A DNA stretch of 64,000 nt from Ligula intestinalis (GCA_036362985.1 JAYGXS010000010.1:6287293-6351292), one strand, 5' to 3'; shown: positions 10,340-22,909, counted from the stretch's first letter. Numbers and translations: made by a program. The notes: generated by a model from the sequence alone, not told the origin.

Positions 10340-13064
10340 ATAATCCAAACTTACTAGTAACTGACACATCATTGTGCATAGAGGTGAGCGGGCGGAAAAT
10401 AAGCCAATCCCTGATGTCCTCCACAATAGCGTTAATTCCGTTTCATGTGCTTTGTTGAGATCTAAAGGGAATGAACCCCAACGCTGACTTTAATCAGCGT
10501 CACTTCAGACTAATATTTGCTTAAGTAGTGGTACCAGTACCACTATCACTGAGCTCTATCTCTTTTAAGAACTATTTGTAGTAGTTTCAATAACAATTGT
10601 CTCAGTGCCGAACTCATACAGTGAAGGCTGAAGATGAGTGAGCATCGGTAGTGCACAAACGTCTACTGTCAATTGAGACTAAATCCTGCGGTGTTTTGGC
10701 CTGCACTGAGAAAAGTGACGAACGTTTGATCCAGTTCGGTCCCCTCGACCCTGTCATGTCATTGGCTCAGGCGAGGGAAAGTGTAGCGTTGGGTACGATG
10801 TCCACATTTCCTAAAAATTAATCCCTGTCTCTTGTCACCTTTCCTGCACCAAGCTATATGGAGCGCATGGAGGACTTTATCGAAGTGGATGGTCGTACAA
10901 TTCGTTTGCATATATTTAGTTTTGATGCAGGAGTTATTCGATAAAATAAGCATACGTTGTCCCTCTCACATACCCCTAGTCGGAGCATTTTGCCCTACGA
11001 AAATGGTGGTTATAGGGATTTTAGGGTTTAGAATTAGGATATGAAAAGAAGGAAATTTTTAAAGTGTAAATTGAAGAACATTTAGTCAAAGTTGTTTCTC
11101 ACAGTCGCTGGGGGAAAGTTTTTTACGCAGGTAAATTGAAGGTGTGCGCGGCGCTTTGCGCCGCGGGCTATACTAATCGAACTCCCGAACAGAAAGTTGG
11201 ACCTCAGGTAAGTTGAAGTATACGATCTTCCTACCAGCATTTTTGATTTTTCATGAATTTCGAGTAACCTGCAAATTGCCAATCGAGTTTTTCCGCAACA
11301 AGTTAAAAGGTAAAACATGTAAGGAAAATGCACAGATATAAATCAGCAACACTTCTAAATATAATAAAATAAAAATGCATACAGCAGTTATTAATGTGCA
11401 TTCCACTGCGTATGCTACTTCCCCCACACATAAAACCTTATAAGCACCGTTTTCTTAGGGCAACATGCTGGGAGTAGGCATTGATGAGAGGGACTACACA
11501 AGCTACTGTCGCCAGTAATTCAAACAATTGTCGCACTAATATGCTCATATCGATAAATCTTATCTACACTATGCGATGATGCATGGCTAAATCCGAGAAA
11601 AAGCTAATAAAGACTAGCAGGCAGCATTCAAAATTACGACGATAACAACAAATTACACCTGGAGCAGTAACCTCGAAAGTCTGATGATGATGACGTAGGG
11701 AAAGTCTCTGAAACGTTATCACGAAGACAATTTGCTCCTAGAGCACGCCATCTCTTCTTATGGAGCTATCAAACGCAAAATATCTATTAAGTAGTGCTAT
11801 TCGGCCTATAATGCATACTTATATAGCGTTGCTTCGTAGAAACTGCAAAGCAGGCATTCCATGCAATGCAATTTCAGAAATTCATCGCTCGGATTATTTA
11901 TACGTTTATGGGCATACAGGGGATACCTGCGCCCCATTCTATCAGCCATGAAGGGAACAACTGCATTCAATTGACCACTGACAGCCGGCAGTAAATACAG
12001 GGCTTATCCGATAAACAAGTTTAACAGTTACCAGCTTTAGCGCTGAAACGTGTTTAGCCGATATTTTGCCGCTACGTGACACATCATTGTTCAACCAACG
12101 ATTTCGATTTAGTCCACCAAATGCACCAACAGGTTGGTTGATGAGGTGACAGTCTCGGATGTTAGCTTTAAAGTGAGAAAGGACGTACTTAGCGGCTCCG
12201 CAATCTTCACCTTCACCCGGAGTCTCGAAGACTTAACAGTTTTTGGCGTAGTTTGCTGTCTTCAATGCAAACCGAAAACACCTCCTGACTTAGTCCTAAG
12301 TGACAGTAGCCTTTTGTGCGGGTACTTCTGCACTATCTACCCTAAGCTCACCATCAGCAGTTGTCCAGCCAGGCCCAAAAAGGCCGAGACTGATAAGGTT
12401 ACTACTGTTTCAACTACTTCTGTCTATCAATGTAGCAGCGTCTTAGCAGTACAGGTACAATTTCTGACGCTAACATTTGCCAGAAGTGACGCTGAATTAA
12501 AAAATAAGGAATGGGAAATTTTCGTTAATGTTATTTGAAGTAAACACAGGTTTGAGGCCCTGAGAACATCAAGGCTTGTAGATAGAGAAGTATAAGGCGT
12601 TATGATCCCCGGTTTGCCATGTTTTTCATCCTCTAAACTCTATTCTCCCAGGCTATGTCCGTTACAATTAGGAGTTCGACTGTGAGTACTAAAATAATGC
12701 TGCTGTACGTTATAACCTATGCTAAAGGGCTTATTCTAGTAAGAATAGATACTAAAAATTATAACTGGTATATTCTGATGTGGCCTGTAGGTGCCTGTAG
12801 GAAGCCGGAATTCAGTAAGCACTCCCAATCAGTATAAGATAAAGGAGCTTAGCAGTTTATGGGTTTAGACAGAGTGTTATTTACAAGAAGCATGCAATTA
12901 TTTCATGCGTTTATGACTTACGTAGTTACTTTTGCCGTGTGTAGGCTATCCGCAGACTTACTACAACGCCCAGCTTGCGATAGGTCAAGCACGCTCGCAG
13001 GGTACCGTCTTCCTTTGCTAGTATTTAACGGCAATTTAGCGGAGTACTAGTTGTACTGAACTGA
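10340..13064. other. No recognisable gene
   Basis: Short open frames only, including one of 134 codons at 12134-12538 with no recognised domain. At about 12030-12080 the minus strand keeps a faint trace of the R-type hammerhead (GCGGC, then AGCCGAT-like and an ACACGT-like end). Nothing else can be supported. Confidence 0.35.
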
Positions 13065-13472
13065 ACAGGGTTTCCACGAAGTCCGGGTACATAGGGAATA
13101 AATACATACCTTTAGAGCAAAGCAATTTTATTTAATTATAATGCGAAGAAATTATATTTTCAATTATTATTTTCCATTATTTGCAATGCATAATTCGATG
13201 CAAGAGTGCAATTCAATCACAGAAAAGAGCTCCAGGTTATTTATCCAGTGCGCATAGCGAGGAAGTGTCAGTATTTACGGTCCAATCAGATAGGACGGAA
13301 AATCGATAATTATTGACGCGTTGCCAAGCCATGGCGTGGGAATTTGCGCTGCAGCTGCGCTGAGAGCCTAAGCATTGTAGACTAATCATGGAACTCTGCC
13401 GTCCCAACAAAAATAACATAAATAAATAAAATATTAAAATTTCTATGAATCCAGACTTTGTGGACACCCTGT
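13065..13472. mobile_element. Mariner-type MITE with terminal inverted repeats
   Basis: The left end ACAGGGTTTCCACGAAGTC (13065 on) is inverted at the right end as ACAGGGTGTCCACAAAGTC (minus strand from 13472). Both continue with a GG..CATAG match. An ACAGGGTG-TCCA-AAAGT start is typical of Tc1/mariner ends. The body of about 400 bp is AT-rich and encodes no transposase. A TA next to the right end fits a TA target; the left TA is not clear. Confidence 0.65.
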
Positions 13473-14609
13473 ATATGTTCCTTGGCTGTAGGAAGTCGGT
13501 CCAAGTATCCCATGTTACAGGATATTGCATGACTAATGAAAGTTTAAGACCAAAATTGAAGTGGATAGTTCGACAAACAAACAATCTTAGAAAAAAGCCC
13601 ACAAGAAAAGATGCTAGCCAAAATGTGCTACAGTATATACAGAAAAGTGCGTTCCTTCAGTTACAGCAGAAGATGTATTCCTTTAACTCAGGAAAGTCAA
13701 AAAACTGATCACACTTAGTGATTTTTATGCTGACTTTATCCTCGAAAACGATAAAGAATGAAGATAGTTGACGTCTACATACCTGAATAAAGCCCTTTTT
13801 TAAAATAAAATTTTTTATAGAACGATTTTAGTTAATGTTGGGTATATTAGCTCGTAAATTGTATTGTGGAGGTTCATTTGAGCGTACGAAATATCTTACT
13901 CCTGTGGCCTTTCAATCCATAAAATTAAACGACACCTAGCTAACCTTGTCTAAGAAAACTCAAATGGTATATAAACGGGAGAAACAACTAATAATCCTCG
14001 GGAGAAAGTTTTCTAATGCATAGTGAAATTGTTGGTTGTTCGGTAACACCCATGCGTTGCATTGCACGTTATATCAACGCAGGTGTATTAGAAAATTTAA
14101 AAAACGCTTATTTTCAATAGTAATTTTTCTTGTGCTGCTTCATGCATTCGATTTTTGCATGAACAAGCGTCTTCTTTATTCAAATCTCAAGTAAACCTAG
14201 TACGACCGATTTGCACTTTTTTTCGGAATTTTCCGCTCGTCTAAAAAACAGTATTTCTAAGCAGCGTTTTATTACCTGATACATAGCAATATGCCCCATT
14301 TTGAACAACGACCATTACTTTATTGCTATTAGGCTTTGGCGGATGTAACCTGAGCTAACTTAACGCAACAGGAATTTCTTCGTAAAAATCGTTAGAGCTC
14401 AGCAAATAGACAATGCACTATAACATTCGAGTCTCCTTCTCTAAACTTTCAAAGGGGCTGAGTTTGTCTAAGTTAACGACTTATTTGCAAGGAAATGTAA
14501 AAAATCAATTATTTTGTAACTGAAGTATTCACCAGAAAGAATGTTTCGAACGCCAGCGCTCCCACTGAGAAGCCGAAATCCTCGCAGCTAGCACGTTTTT
14601 TAGTATGCT
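13473..14609. other. No gene seen
   Basis: AT-rich, with no domain or repeat structure recognised. Confidence 0.35.
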
Positions 14610-14760
14610 TAATCACTTACGCCCTACGAATACATATGAGGCATCAGTTAGGGTTGGGTTTGACAAGCTGACAATAGCTAATAGGCCAGAAATCGCCCTC
14701 TTATTCTACCTTGTCTTTCTCGGTTATCTTCTCCTGCTAATAACATTAGCCGTTTTGTGG
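14610..14760 (+). mobile_element. Degenerate tRNA-SINE 3' part
   Basis: The segment CTGACAATAGCTAATAGG, then CCAGAAATCGCC and TACCTTGTCTTTC, aligns with the 3' half of the tRNA-derived SINE seen at 31.7, 33.0, 34.3, 51.1 and 57.9 kb. The tRNA-like head is not recognisable. Confidence 0.45.
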
Positions 14761-14904
14761 CGTGGCTCGAGCTTGAGTCCCAAAGGCACTAGACGGGACG
14801 AGCGGGTCCTGTTACTGACCAATGTGTGCCCATCTGCCACATATAACACATGAATATATTCAGTGAGGGGATCTAATATGTTAGCACACAAGACTTTAAT
14901 GAAA

Positions 14905-15105
14905 AAAAGAAGGGTGGTCGAGCACCAGATAGATTTGATCATTATTCTCAGCTCTCGATCTCTTACAGAAGCCGATCGTCAAAGATAAAAAACTAGCCCC
15001 TCTTTTGTTGTTGTTTCTTATTTCTAATGACGGATTCCTGTAAGAGTTTGGAAGTTCAGAATATAAAAAAAATCGATCCAGTGCTCGATTATCCCTCTTT
15101 TTTAC
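14905..15105. mobile_element. PLE-G terminal repeats, inverted pair
   Basis: Two diverged PLE-G ends face outward. The left arm (minus) holds a hammerhead-like motif at 14949-14982: TTGACGA, stem II, GAGAGCTG. The right arm (plus) holds one at 15024-15057: CTAATGA, stem II GGATTC...GAGTTT, GGAAGTTC. The outer arms also match (GTCGAGCACCAGAT versus ATCCAGTGCTCGAT inverted). Both cores carry substitutions. Confidence 0.55.
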
Positions 15106-15828
15106 CCATGCAAATTCCTGGAACGCGATCGTTCTCTTTCATTCGCGCAAAGGAGTTTTATGTGGAAGGCAATAGAAGCACGTTTTATATGGTCTTACTA
15201 TTTAGTATAAAAACGGTAAATTATTTAATAAAGGATTCAGGGAGTGAAAACTTGGCGGGGTGTTAAGTGATTTTGACTAACAGACCTTGATTCTACCTAC
15301 GCATCGTTATTGCTCACTGGTAATGGTAGTTTAAAGAATAATCTCAAACGTAAAGATCCTTTACTATCCAATTTTCTATGAGTTGGAATAGTTTTACCTC
15401 AAAGTTATATAATTGAGTGGATTACGCTAATGTAAGCAAACTTTTTCCGGCTTCAATTAAACAGTCACGATTCGCCTTAAAATTAACATACCTACCTATT
15501 GCCTACCATTATGCTATTCTAAAGGTTGATTCACCGGTTTACGATGCTTTTGATTATGAGTGAGATGTATGTTTACGCATGCCTTATAATTTTTTATCTT
15601 GGTTGACCACTTCATGTCAAACTACGTGTTTTTCGCGAAAAAGGACAACTTCTTAGCACAGCGGATAGGACTGTTTTTTAACTGATTTAAAATTATGAAA
15701 AATTATTGATACTTTGACTATCCGTATTGGTGGCTGAGAACTGATGAGTGCAAGTAAAGTTGTTCTCTTTACTAAATTCCAAAGAAAATGCCTCTTTTCA
15801 TAAAAGAAAAATTAAAGCTTGTATCTAG
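15106..15828. other. Intron start, no further feature
   Basis: Follows the splice donor of the potassium-channel exon on the minus strand. No S1-S6 exon is recognisable here or further left. Confidence 0.4.
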
Positions 15829-15834
15829 ACGTAC
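15829..15834 (-). other. 5' splice site (donor) of the Kv2 exon
   Basis: Minus strand GTACGT follows directly after the codons for Met-Thr-Ala-Arg. Protein similarity to Kv2 stops exactly here, just before the first membrane segment. The intron is in phase 0 (1830 coding bases before it). The frame runs only 20 more codons before a stop. Confidence 0.8.
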
Positions 15835-17664
15835 CCGGGCTGTCATTGAGTAGTGCGGCTTCTCCACAATCTGCCAGATTTTCATTCGCGTCTTTGACAG
15901 CTGGCCATTTTCAGTCGCTTCTTCTTCCTGCAGCCACCGTAAAGAAATCTCCTCCTTCCGCATCTCATCCTCCACAATTTCCTTTCGCTGGTAATACTTC
16001 TGCTGACAGCAGGGATGTAGAAACAGTTCATTAACACCCCAGTAGTCTAGGTCGTCCTTAAACGCCACCACACACATATCGTCCACCAAATGCAACGCGC
16101 GAGTCCGGTAGAAGTTGAGAATGGCATCAAATGAGGTGGAATTGCGGTCGAAGAAGTATTCATTCCGGGAGAGGTCGTAGTCATCACAGAGTTCCATGAG
16201 TTCATCATGATGCCGTACATGGCAGAGTCGCCCCAGACGGGAGGTGGGAAGGCGGGCCAGGGTGCGCCAGAGCACCTCGTGTTTCGTACCGCCCACGTTG
16301 AGGAGAACGCGCCGTGCGGAGCCTACCCCTTCTGGTGGCCCCCCGGAGGTGGGCTTTTTTACTCCGCCTCCGCCCCCTCCACCAGCACTACCGCAAGTAC
16401 TGTTTGAAAACTGATGAACCGCTGGCGGCGATCCCGCTCGCGGAGAGTTCGCGTCCGTCTGGTGCTGCTTCTTCGTCATGTTTGAGCTCTCGATCACTGA
16501 TCTCAGGGAGGCGGGAGGGTCATAACAAAGAGAGTAGCATTGTTCGCCACTGCCCGTTTTACTGTCCACTGTCAGGACTCCGAGTGCATCCGTCAACTTC
16601 CCTGGTGCTGTCTCCGACAGATGCCAACGATGTCGTCTCTCACTGGCACTTCTGACACTGTGGTCGCTCCGAGGCGGTGCTATGGCTGCGCCCGCAAAGT
16701 TAGAGGTTGCGCTGCTACTGTCGTTGATGGGAGCTAGGGCGGCGTCAACACAGGCAATGTCAACACGGGAGACAACATTTGCAGTCTTTGCGGCTGCTTC
16801 CGTCGCCGTCAGGACCTCACAGTTGCTAAGAGCTCTTCTCAGAGACAGGCTACTTCGCACCACGCCGCCGTGCTTATCCTCATCACTGGTCTGCCGACAA
16901 TGCGACAACTCGGTCCTGCTCACGGCTGCTGGCAGACCTCCCACGTGGCAGTGACGACGCCGGGCCTGATCAATACTGTCCTCGTCGAACCAGTCCAGCA
17001 GAGACGTGTAGGGTCTGGTGGGCTTTGGGAAGCGCAGGGAGTACCCGGTCTCCCAGTCCTCGCAGGAGTGCTGTCGGCTGCTCCCACCCTGACACTTGGC
17101 GGTGCCCCGACCACCGGCACTGGAAATGGAGACCCTCGGAGAGACACTGTTTCGCTTGAGAAGGCAGGCCTCTGGGTGGTTGCTGGCACCACCGCTGTCT
17201 GACGGCGTAAAGTACTTGGAGAGGGGTGCCTGTAGGAGATGGTCCTTGAGGGTGCCGGAGAAGGTTCTGCGAATGCCAAGGACGGAGAGATTGCGCAGGC
17301 GTTTGTAACTACGAGACTGGTGGTGACAAACCTCGCTGCTGCGTGTCGCCACTGCGTCGCAATGCTGTAGCAGACTGAGTTTCTCACTGGAGGGCTTACT
17401 GATGGAGGACCAACGGTGGGGCACAAAGTTGTAACGTCGTGTTGTTGCTACTGCTGCTTCTGCTGCCGCTTTGGAGGACCAGGCTACCTCTTCGTGTCGT
17501 TGCAGTGGCGGTGTGGCTTGTGGTTCTACTGCTACTGCGTCAACCTTTGTCGCTGTCGCCGCTGCTCCCGATGAGGCTGCGCAACTGAGATCCGACTCGT
17601 GACTGGTTGCTGCTGCTGCTGCGTAGTTTTCACTCGTTGGCGTTTTGGGAAGATGAAATAACAT
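15835..17664 (-). CDS. Shab/Kv2-type voltage-gated K+ channel, first coding exon
   Basis: Encodes the first 610 residues of a delayed-rectifier potassium-channel alpha subunit of the Kv2 (Shab/KCNB) class. The T1 tetramerisation domain starts at residue 451 ([19 protein letters not shown]) and has FFDRN and ILNFYRT blocks. It carries the zinc motif H-x5-C-x20-C-C (H525, C531, C552, C553) typical of Kv2-Kv4 rather than Shaker channels. The pre-S1 linker [14 protein letters not shown] matches Kv2. The exon ends at the donor 15834-15829, before S1, so the pore and voltage sensor lie beyond the window. The 450-residue head is low in complexity (Ala, Ser and Gly-rich, with a glycine run at residues 429-435) and much longer than vertebrate Kv2 heads. 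The start Met at 17664 is the first in the frame; a later start such as Met396 cannot be excluded. Protein acts at the plasma membrane as a tetramer. Confidence 0.9.
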
Positions 17665-17697
17665 GTCGCCGCAATTAGCCCAGACACAGAGAGAGGG

Positions 17698-17747
17698 ATG
17701 GTGGTGGTGGTGGTGCTGGTGGTGGTGGTGGTGGTGGTGCTGGTGGC
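17698..17747. repeat. (GGT)n microsatellite upstream of the Kv2 exon
   Basis: An imperfect GGT run on the plus strand (ACC on the gene strand), interrupted by GCT units. It starts about 34 bp before the presumed start codon, so it would fall in the 5' untranslated region or upstream sequence. Confidence 0.8.
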
Positions 17748-18520
17748 TGTCACTCGCCTTTACTGCACCTCCCCGGCGGTTTTACACGAATGTATTATTA
17801 AACGGACAGGCTGGCCGGCCCAATATAATGATGATGCTAGTGAGGTCAACGATAATGCCGAGGGTTCAGGTGAGGCCCCAACTTCTCCCCCCCTCTCTCC
17901 GTCTGTCCCTCTGCAAGTTAATAATTTATGCTCATCATGCGCGCAGAGGTAGTGAATGAAGGAGGAACGAGAACGAGTGAAGAAAGACAAGACAAGATTC
18001 TGGTTGCTGACACACACTGGAGGTTCCTTTGTTGGGAAATCTAAAAAGCTGAGAGCGCAGGCGGGCTGCCTCCTGGACAAGTGAATGTTTGCAATTCACG
18101 AGTTTACTTATGTGAACAATGATGATGATGAGTGGTAGGGAAAGGAGGAGGAGGAGACGGATCTTAATAAGCCACGGCTGAATTAAAATTGCTCTGCTGA
18201 CTGGTGGACTGACCGTGTGACGCTAACAGCCAATCGGAATGCAGAGCTATTGTCATTCATCCGGTCTGTAACCAACTTCTAACATTCCACTTTGGTACTC
18301 TGTGCGCTATAAAGTAGGGTGGGGTTTGGTCCATAAAGATATCCCACATAGACAGAATTCAAACTCTTTGTGCATGTAACAGAGTTCAACAAAATGTGGG
18401 AAAAACTGCGTTTAGAGGGAAGGCGAAATTGCGCCCTAGTCATTGGTGATTCCGTTGTAGGGCTTGTAAGCGTGATTCAGCCGTGCACAAATAGCACTGC
18501 GGAAGTTGTTCTTTAAATAT
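17748..18520. other. Upstream region of the Kv2 exon
   Basis: Contains a purine-rich stretch (about 17950-18000) and GATGATGATGA near 18120. No promoter element could be placed with confidence. No other gene seen. Confidence 0.3.
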
Positions 18521-18529
18521 GCAGTCCTG

Positions 18530-18765
18530 AATTATATAATCACCAGGCTCCCATTTTAACCGGTACCGATTCATGTCAACATAATAGAGTCTTAGTCATT
18601 TTTGTCGTCATGACGATTTGCTTTGACGAATTTATTAGACTTCCTTAGCGGAGGAAATTATATAAAACCCTGCCTCCCGGTTTAACCGGTTCATATTCAT
18701 GTCAGAGTCTTGCTAAATTTGGCAGTTATCATGAATTGTTTTGTAGAACTTGCTGGGTGTCCTTA
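18530..18765 (+). repeat. Imperfect tandem duplication of about 115 bp
   Basis: The units at about 18530-18650 and 18656-18765 share TTATATAA, CCCATTTTAACCGGT versus CCCGGTTTAACCGGT, ATTCATGTCA, AGAGTCTT and a closing TCCTTA. The function is unknown. Confidence 0.6.
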
Positions 18766-18804
18766 ATGGAGAGAGACTTTCTGCAATTCAAATATATTTT
18801 CGAT

Positions 18805-19985
18805 ACCCGAACAACCCACCAAGGTTAGAAGGAATATTTGGCGTGGTGACTTTGATCCAATGAAGGCCGAAATGAACAACATAAATTGGGAACAGGTGTT
18901 TTCTGGCAATATAGCTGATGATTTGGGATGGTTCAGTGAGTTATTGCATACTCTCCTGAGAAACCACTGTCCGATTACGCGGAAGAAACTAAACAACAAA
19001 CCTCAGTGGCTGACTTAAGCGCTGAAGAAAGAGATAAATAAAAAGGGGACATTGTTTAGAAAGTATAGAGCAGATAGAATTCCGGTACCCGTAAATGCAT
19101 ACAAAACGCAGAGGAACCTCGTGAAGCGACTTATCTTAAAAGCGCAAAAAGACTTTGAAAAGGATTTACTAAACCGGGCAGTTACAAATCCAAAGCTATT
19201 TTATGGCTACTTAAGAAAGACCACACGAAACCGGGACCCCTTCTGTAGGCAAGCTACGGAACAGAAATGAGTGAGGATGGAGCAAAAGCTGAGCATCTTT
19301 GACAATTTTCAATCGAACTTTACGACTGAAATCGGATTCATCCCTCCAAACTATGGCTTAGACGATGGCCTTCGCCGAACTAACCGTTTTTCAGGAGTTA
19401 ATGGCACTAAACGACTCGAAATCATCCGATCCCGATGACATCCTGCCTAAATTACTGAAAGAACTTGCTGAGGAGCTAGCCAAACCACTTTCTATGCTTT
19501 TCCGTACCTCGTTTAACGCAGGTTGTTTACCCGCCGATCGGAAATCTGCACAGATCATACTGTTGTATAAAGGCGGCATAAAGGTTTCTGCAAGCAGTTA
19601 TAGACCAATCAGCCTCACTTCGATCTGTTGCAAGATTATGGAAAAATTAGTAAAGCGAGAGCTGATACGTTTCTTAGAGCAGCATAACCTTCTATCGGAT
19701 GCGCAACATGGGTTCCGCAGAGGCAGGTCCTGCGTGACGAACCTGCTCTATTGTTTAGAACGCTGGACTCGGGCAGTTGATGGAGGAAATCCGCTTCATG
19801 TAATCTACATCGACTTCAAGAAGGCTTTTGATGGCATCCCACATCAACAACTTCTGCACAAACTCAGCCAAATAGGTGCTCGAGGAAATCTGCTGAAATG
19901 GATTCAAAGCTTCTTACTTGGCCGCTCCCAAACTGTCCATATTGGTGACCAGCAGTCGGCAGACGTTGCAGTCGAAAGCGGTGGC
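18805..19985 (+). pseudogene. Non-LTR (CR1/Jockey-like) reverse transcriptase fragment
   Basis: The linker after the endonuclease (RGDFDPMKAEMNNINWEQVF, 18815 on) leads, with stops and one frame change, into an RT domain at 19365-19985. Recognisable blocks are SSYRPISLTSICCKIMEKL, DAQHGFRRGRSCVTNLL and the first catalytic block VIYIDFKKAFDGIPHQQLL. The sequence stops just where the GVPQGS block would start, so the FADD catalytic motif and the 3' end are missing. The upstream endonuclease is also missing. A LINE of this kind could supply reverse transcriptase to the SINEs seen here, but this copy is dead. Confidence 0.85.
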
Positions 19986-20039
19986 TGGCGCGATCTTTAC
20001 TCAACACGCGCGCGCTTGACTCAGCCAACTCGCTAGGTA

Positions 20040-22103
20040 CGCTCCCACGTGCGTGGAAGGCGTCATTAAAAGCCACATTAAGAAGCAGCCATTGCAGCCT
20101 GTTTCTCAGACAGACACACACACACACACACGGACACAGCAGGATTCAGATAACCAAGGGATCAGAAGGATGATGAACAGATCGGACTACGTAACTAAGA
20201 TGCAGGCCATACTAGCAGACCAGACAAAATTTACGAAAGTAGACAGAGAAAAAGACTGTACGAAGGAAGTAGAGGTACAACTGACCGGCTGCTCAAGAAG
20301 ACTCCACACGGCAGGATTCCTTAGCGACCGCGACCTTGAACATTTGCAACCAGTAGGCACGCACATCCCCCGTTTGCATGGCCTACCCAAGATCCACAAA
20401 GAGGGCCTGCCAGCTGCTGCGAACTCGGACATGCGAAACTCGCCTTATCATACGATAGCGAAGTGGCTGGCTGATAAACTCAAACCCTTGCAGCAGCATC
20501 TAGCGCCACATAGCTATCAAGATACATTCCGATTTATCGAAAGCGTCAACGATGTAAAGTAAAACGGCCTGGGGATGCTCTTCCTAGACGTCTCATTGCT
20601 GTTTAAAAACGTCCCAGTCACAGATACAGAAGACTACATCTGCGAATTCTTAATGGCCAATCAGATAGGGGTAGGAAAACCAACTGCTGCATTGAAGGAA
20701 CTACTACTAAAATGCGCATTAAATTTGCAGTTCCTTTTTGATAACCACCTATATAGACAACTAGACGGCTTCGCTGTGGGCTCACCTCTGGGACCTCTCT
20801 TGGCTAACATCTTCATGGGCAAACTAGAGCCATCACAACTCAGCGAGCAGATTCATGAGTTAAAATACTATGGTCAATATTTCGATGACATCTTCGCCAT
20901 CGCCCCAGCAGAAACCAACGTAAATACGCATCTAAGTACTGTTAATCAGGCACATCCCTCCATTAAGCTCACCTTGGGGGTGGCGACGACAGGTTCGCTT
21001 CCTTTTTTGGATGTCCCCTTTACTCGAAGACCTGACGGTAGTGTGTGAAGGAGAGTCCGAAGGCGCGTCCGAAGGAGCGTTTATCGTCAGAAAACCTGGT
21101 CCGGACAGTACACAAACTTTTACAGTTTTGTACCCAACCAACAAAATCGTAATTTGATCCGCTGTTTAACGCAGAGCCAGAAAAATCTGCTTGTCAGACA
21201 CTTTTGAAATGGAGCTACAGAAACTCCAGGACCCGCTGCGGGAGAACGGATATCCGGACAGATTCATCATGAGAAATATGATGGAGAAAGAACCAAAGAT
21301 CGCTGCCCCCAATGTAGAAAAGAAGACTCCTTTCCTTGAAGTCCCCTTTCAAGGGGATGCAGCAAGTGAACTTCTCAGCAGACGTCTCAACCAAGCCGTA
21401 GCACGAACATTTCCAGCAGCGAACGTTCGGGTGTTATTCTCAACAAACCCGGTCCTGCACGGCGAAGGTAAAGATAGGCTGCCAACTCAGACCACTTCTA
21501 TGCGCATATACTCATTCACTTGTTCCTGTGCAGCAGGTTATATTGGTCGCACGGGTAGGCGATTAGTCAAAAAGAATACGGGAAAATCTCCCGGCATGGC
21601 TAACCAAATGTGAAATCAGAAGCATCAACAGCTCTATCCTTGCCCAAATGGTTGACTCCGGACATCGTGTTGACCCCAGTGAAGCCTTGAAGGTAATTTA
21701 CAAGGTCTCGCCAAAATACCCAAAGTCCCTGGTTCAGCGTTTGCTAGATACAACAGAAGCAACCGCGATCCGGTTGAGGAAGCCGGTCTTGTACGTGCAG
21801 AAGAACCTCCTGCAAGCCCCGAGCCAACGGTTACGTAACTACCTGCATTTTTTTGCGCGTTCTACCGCTTCAACCCACCCCCCGCCGCACATCTCCTGTC
21901 TGGACTCAACAGACGCTCATCAACTTGCAATGAGCTTATTATTATCAACCCCACGCCATCTCCCTTATCCCCATGACTTATTTGCATTTTGTGATAACTT
22001 TCTTACCAGCATGTTAATTTGTAACCATCCCTATATAATTGTAACGGCCCGAAGAGAATTTATCGAAAGCTACGTATGCTCGCCAAATACTCTTCTGAAT
22101 TAG
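20040..22103 (+). pseudogene. PLE-F reverse transcriptase and GIY-YIG endonuclease
   Basis: The second most complete PLE. RT: PRLHGLPKIHKEGLPAA (about 20368), then LFLDVSLLFKNVPV, GFAVGSPLGPLLANIFMG and the catalytic block YFDDIFAIAP (about 20880). The end reads LPFLDVPFTRRPDGSV. The GIY-YIG part follows in another frame: FTCSCAAGYIGRTGRRL (about 21516-21570), then IYKVSPKYPKSLVQRLLDTT in a third frame. One in-frame stop (20560-20562) and at least two frameshifts break it. The 5' end abuts the truncated LINE at about 20000-20040, with an (AC)n tract at 20117-20134. The product would copy RNA at a nicked target; family knowledge only. Confidence 0.85.
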
Positions 22104-22166
22104 AAAGATTGTTTGAGTTCAGAGAATAAACCCATGTTAACATTCAAGAAATCAAGTAAGGTGAAC

Positions 22167-22190
22167 GAATGTTTTCGATTTATTCATCAG
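22167..22190 (-). ncRNA. Minimal hammerhead motif, PLE-F type
   Basis: Minus strand: CTGATGA, a very short stem II segment, then GAAAACATTC. The stem III word AACATT is one change from the palindrome AACGTT seen in its partner. Confidence 0.55.
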
Positions 22191-22882
22191 CAAGCAATAC
22201 AATGATAGAAGGGAGGGCAAAGTTAAGCAACCAATCAGTAGTACATAGGGAGAAGAGGGGAGAGAGTTGTTAAGGGATCAGAGGGGTCAGATTCTAGTCT
22301 TTATTGGGGACCATAGAGAAGAAGGGGTCTGACAATTAGCTCATGTCGTCCCGTCGTCCTTTCCTCGCGTTTTGTTGAGAGGCGTGAGGACGCAAGTTGT
22401 AATTTTCTCTTGACGCCGTAGGTGGCCTGGGGATGCTTGCAATCGCATGTTCGCCACTCTTTTATGGCGTGGTAAGAAGCACGGGGATGGATGTCGAGTT
22501 GGCTTTCGGGCACGGGAACACTAGGGCCAACACGAACGCCTGTTGCCTTCATAATACTTGGTCAGTGAGGGTTTTGTAGCGAACCTAAGGCTCCCATCGC
22601 CAAAGACCAACTCAAAATCCGTCCACACACTTCTGACTATGCCACTCACTCCATCACCAGACTATGACACCTTGCGTTCTCACGCCTCCTAAAAAAGGTG
22701 AGGAAAGGACGACAGGACGCCAATAGCTAATAATTGGACCTTTTTCTCTCTTCCCCCTCTCTTGTCCCCAATTAAAACTAGAATCTGACCCCTTTGATCC
22801 CTTTATACCGCTCCTCCCTTTTCTCCCTAATTACTTCTGATTGTGTGCTTAACTCCACCCTTCCTTATGTTATTGTATTTGC

Positions 22883-22909
22883 CTGATGATGAATTAATCG
22901 AAAACGTTC
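22883..22909 (+). ncRNA. Minimal hammerhead motif, PLE-F type
   Basis: CTGATGA, one extra T, a stem II of only about two pairs (GA...TC), GAAAACGTTC. The stem III word AACGTT is self-complementary. The core bases are intact, but stem II is minimal. Confidence 0.6.

Noticed and set aside
12134..12538. 134-codon open frame, plus strand
   Set aside because: No recognisable domain, Ser/Thr/Val-rich composition, no neighbour or repeat support. Likely chance in non-coding sequence.
13237..13602. 121-codon minus-strand open frame over the MITE
   Set aside because: It spans the right end of the mariner-type MITE and continues outside it, which a real transposase frame would not do. No DDE motifs.
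16920..17426. 168-codon minus-strand open frame and several plus-strand frames across the Kv2 exon
   Set aside because: They overlap the Kv2 exon in other frames or on the other strand; GC-rich coding sequence gives long shadow frames.
17698..17959. Trp/Val-rich open frames on the plus strand
   Set aside because: They are translations of the GGT microsatellite.
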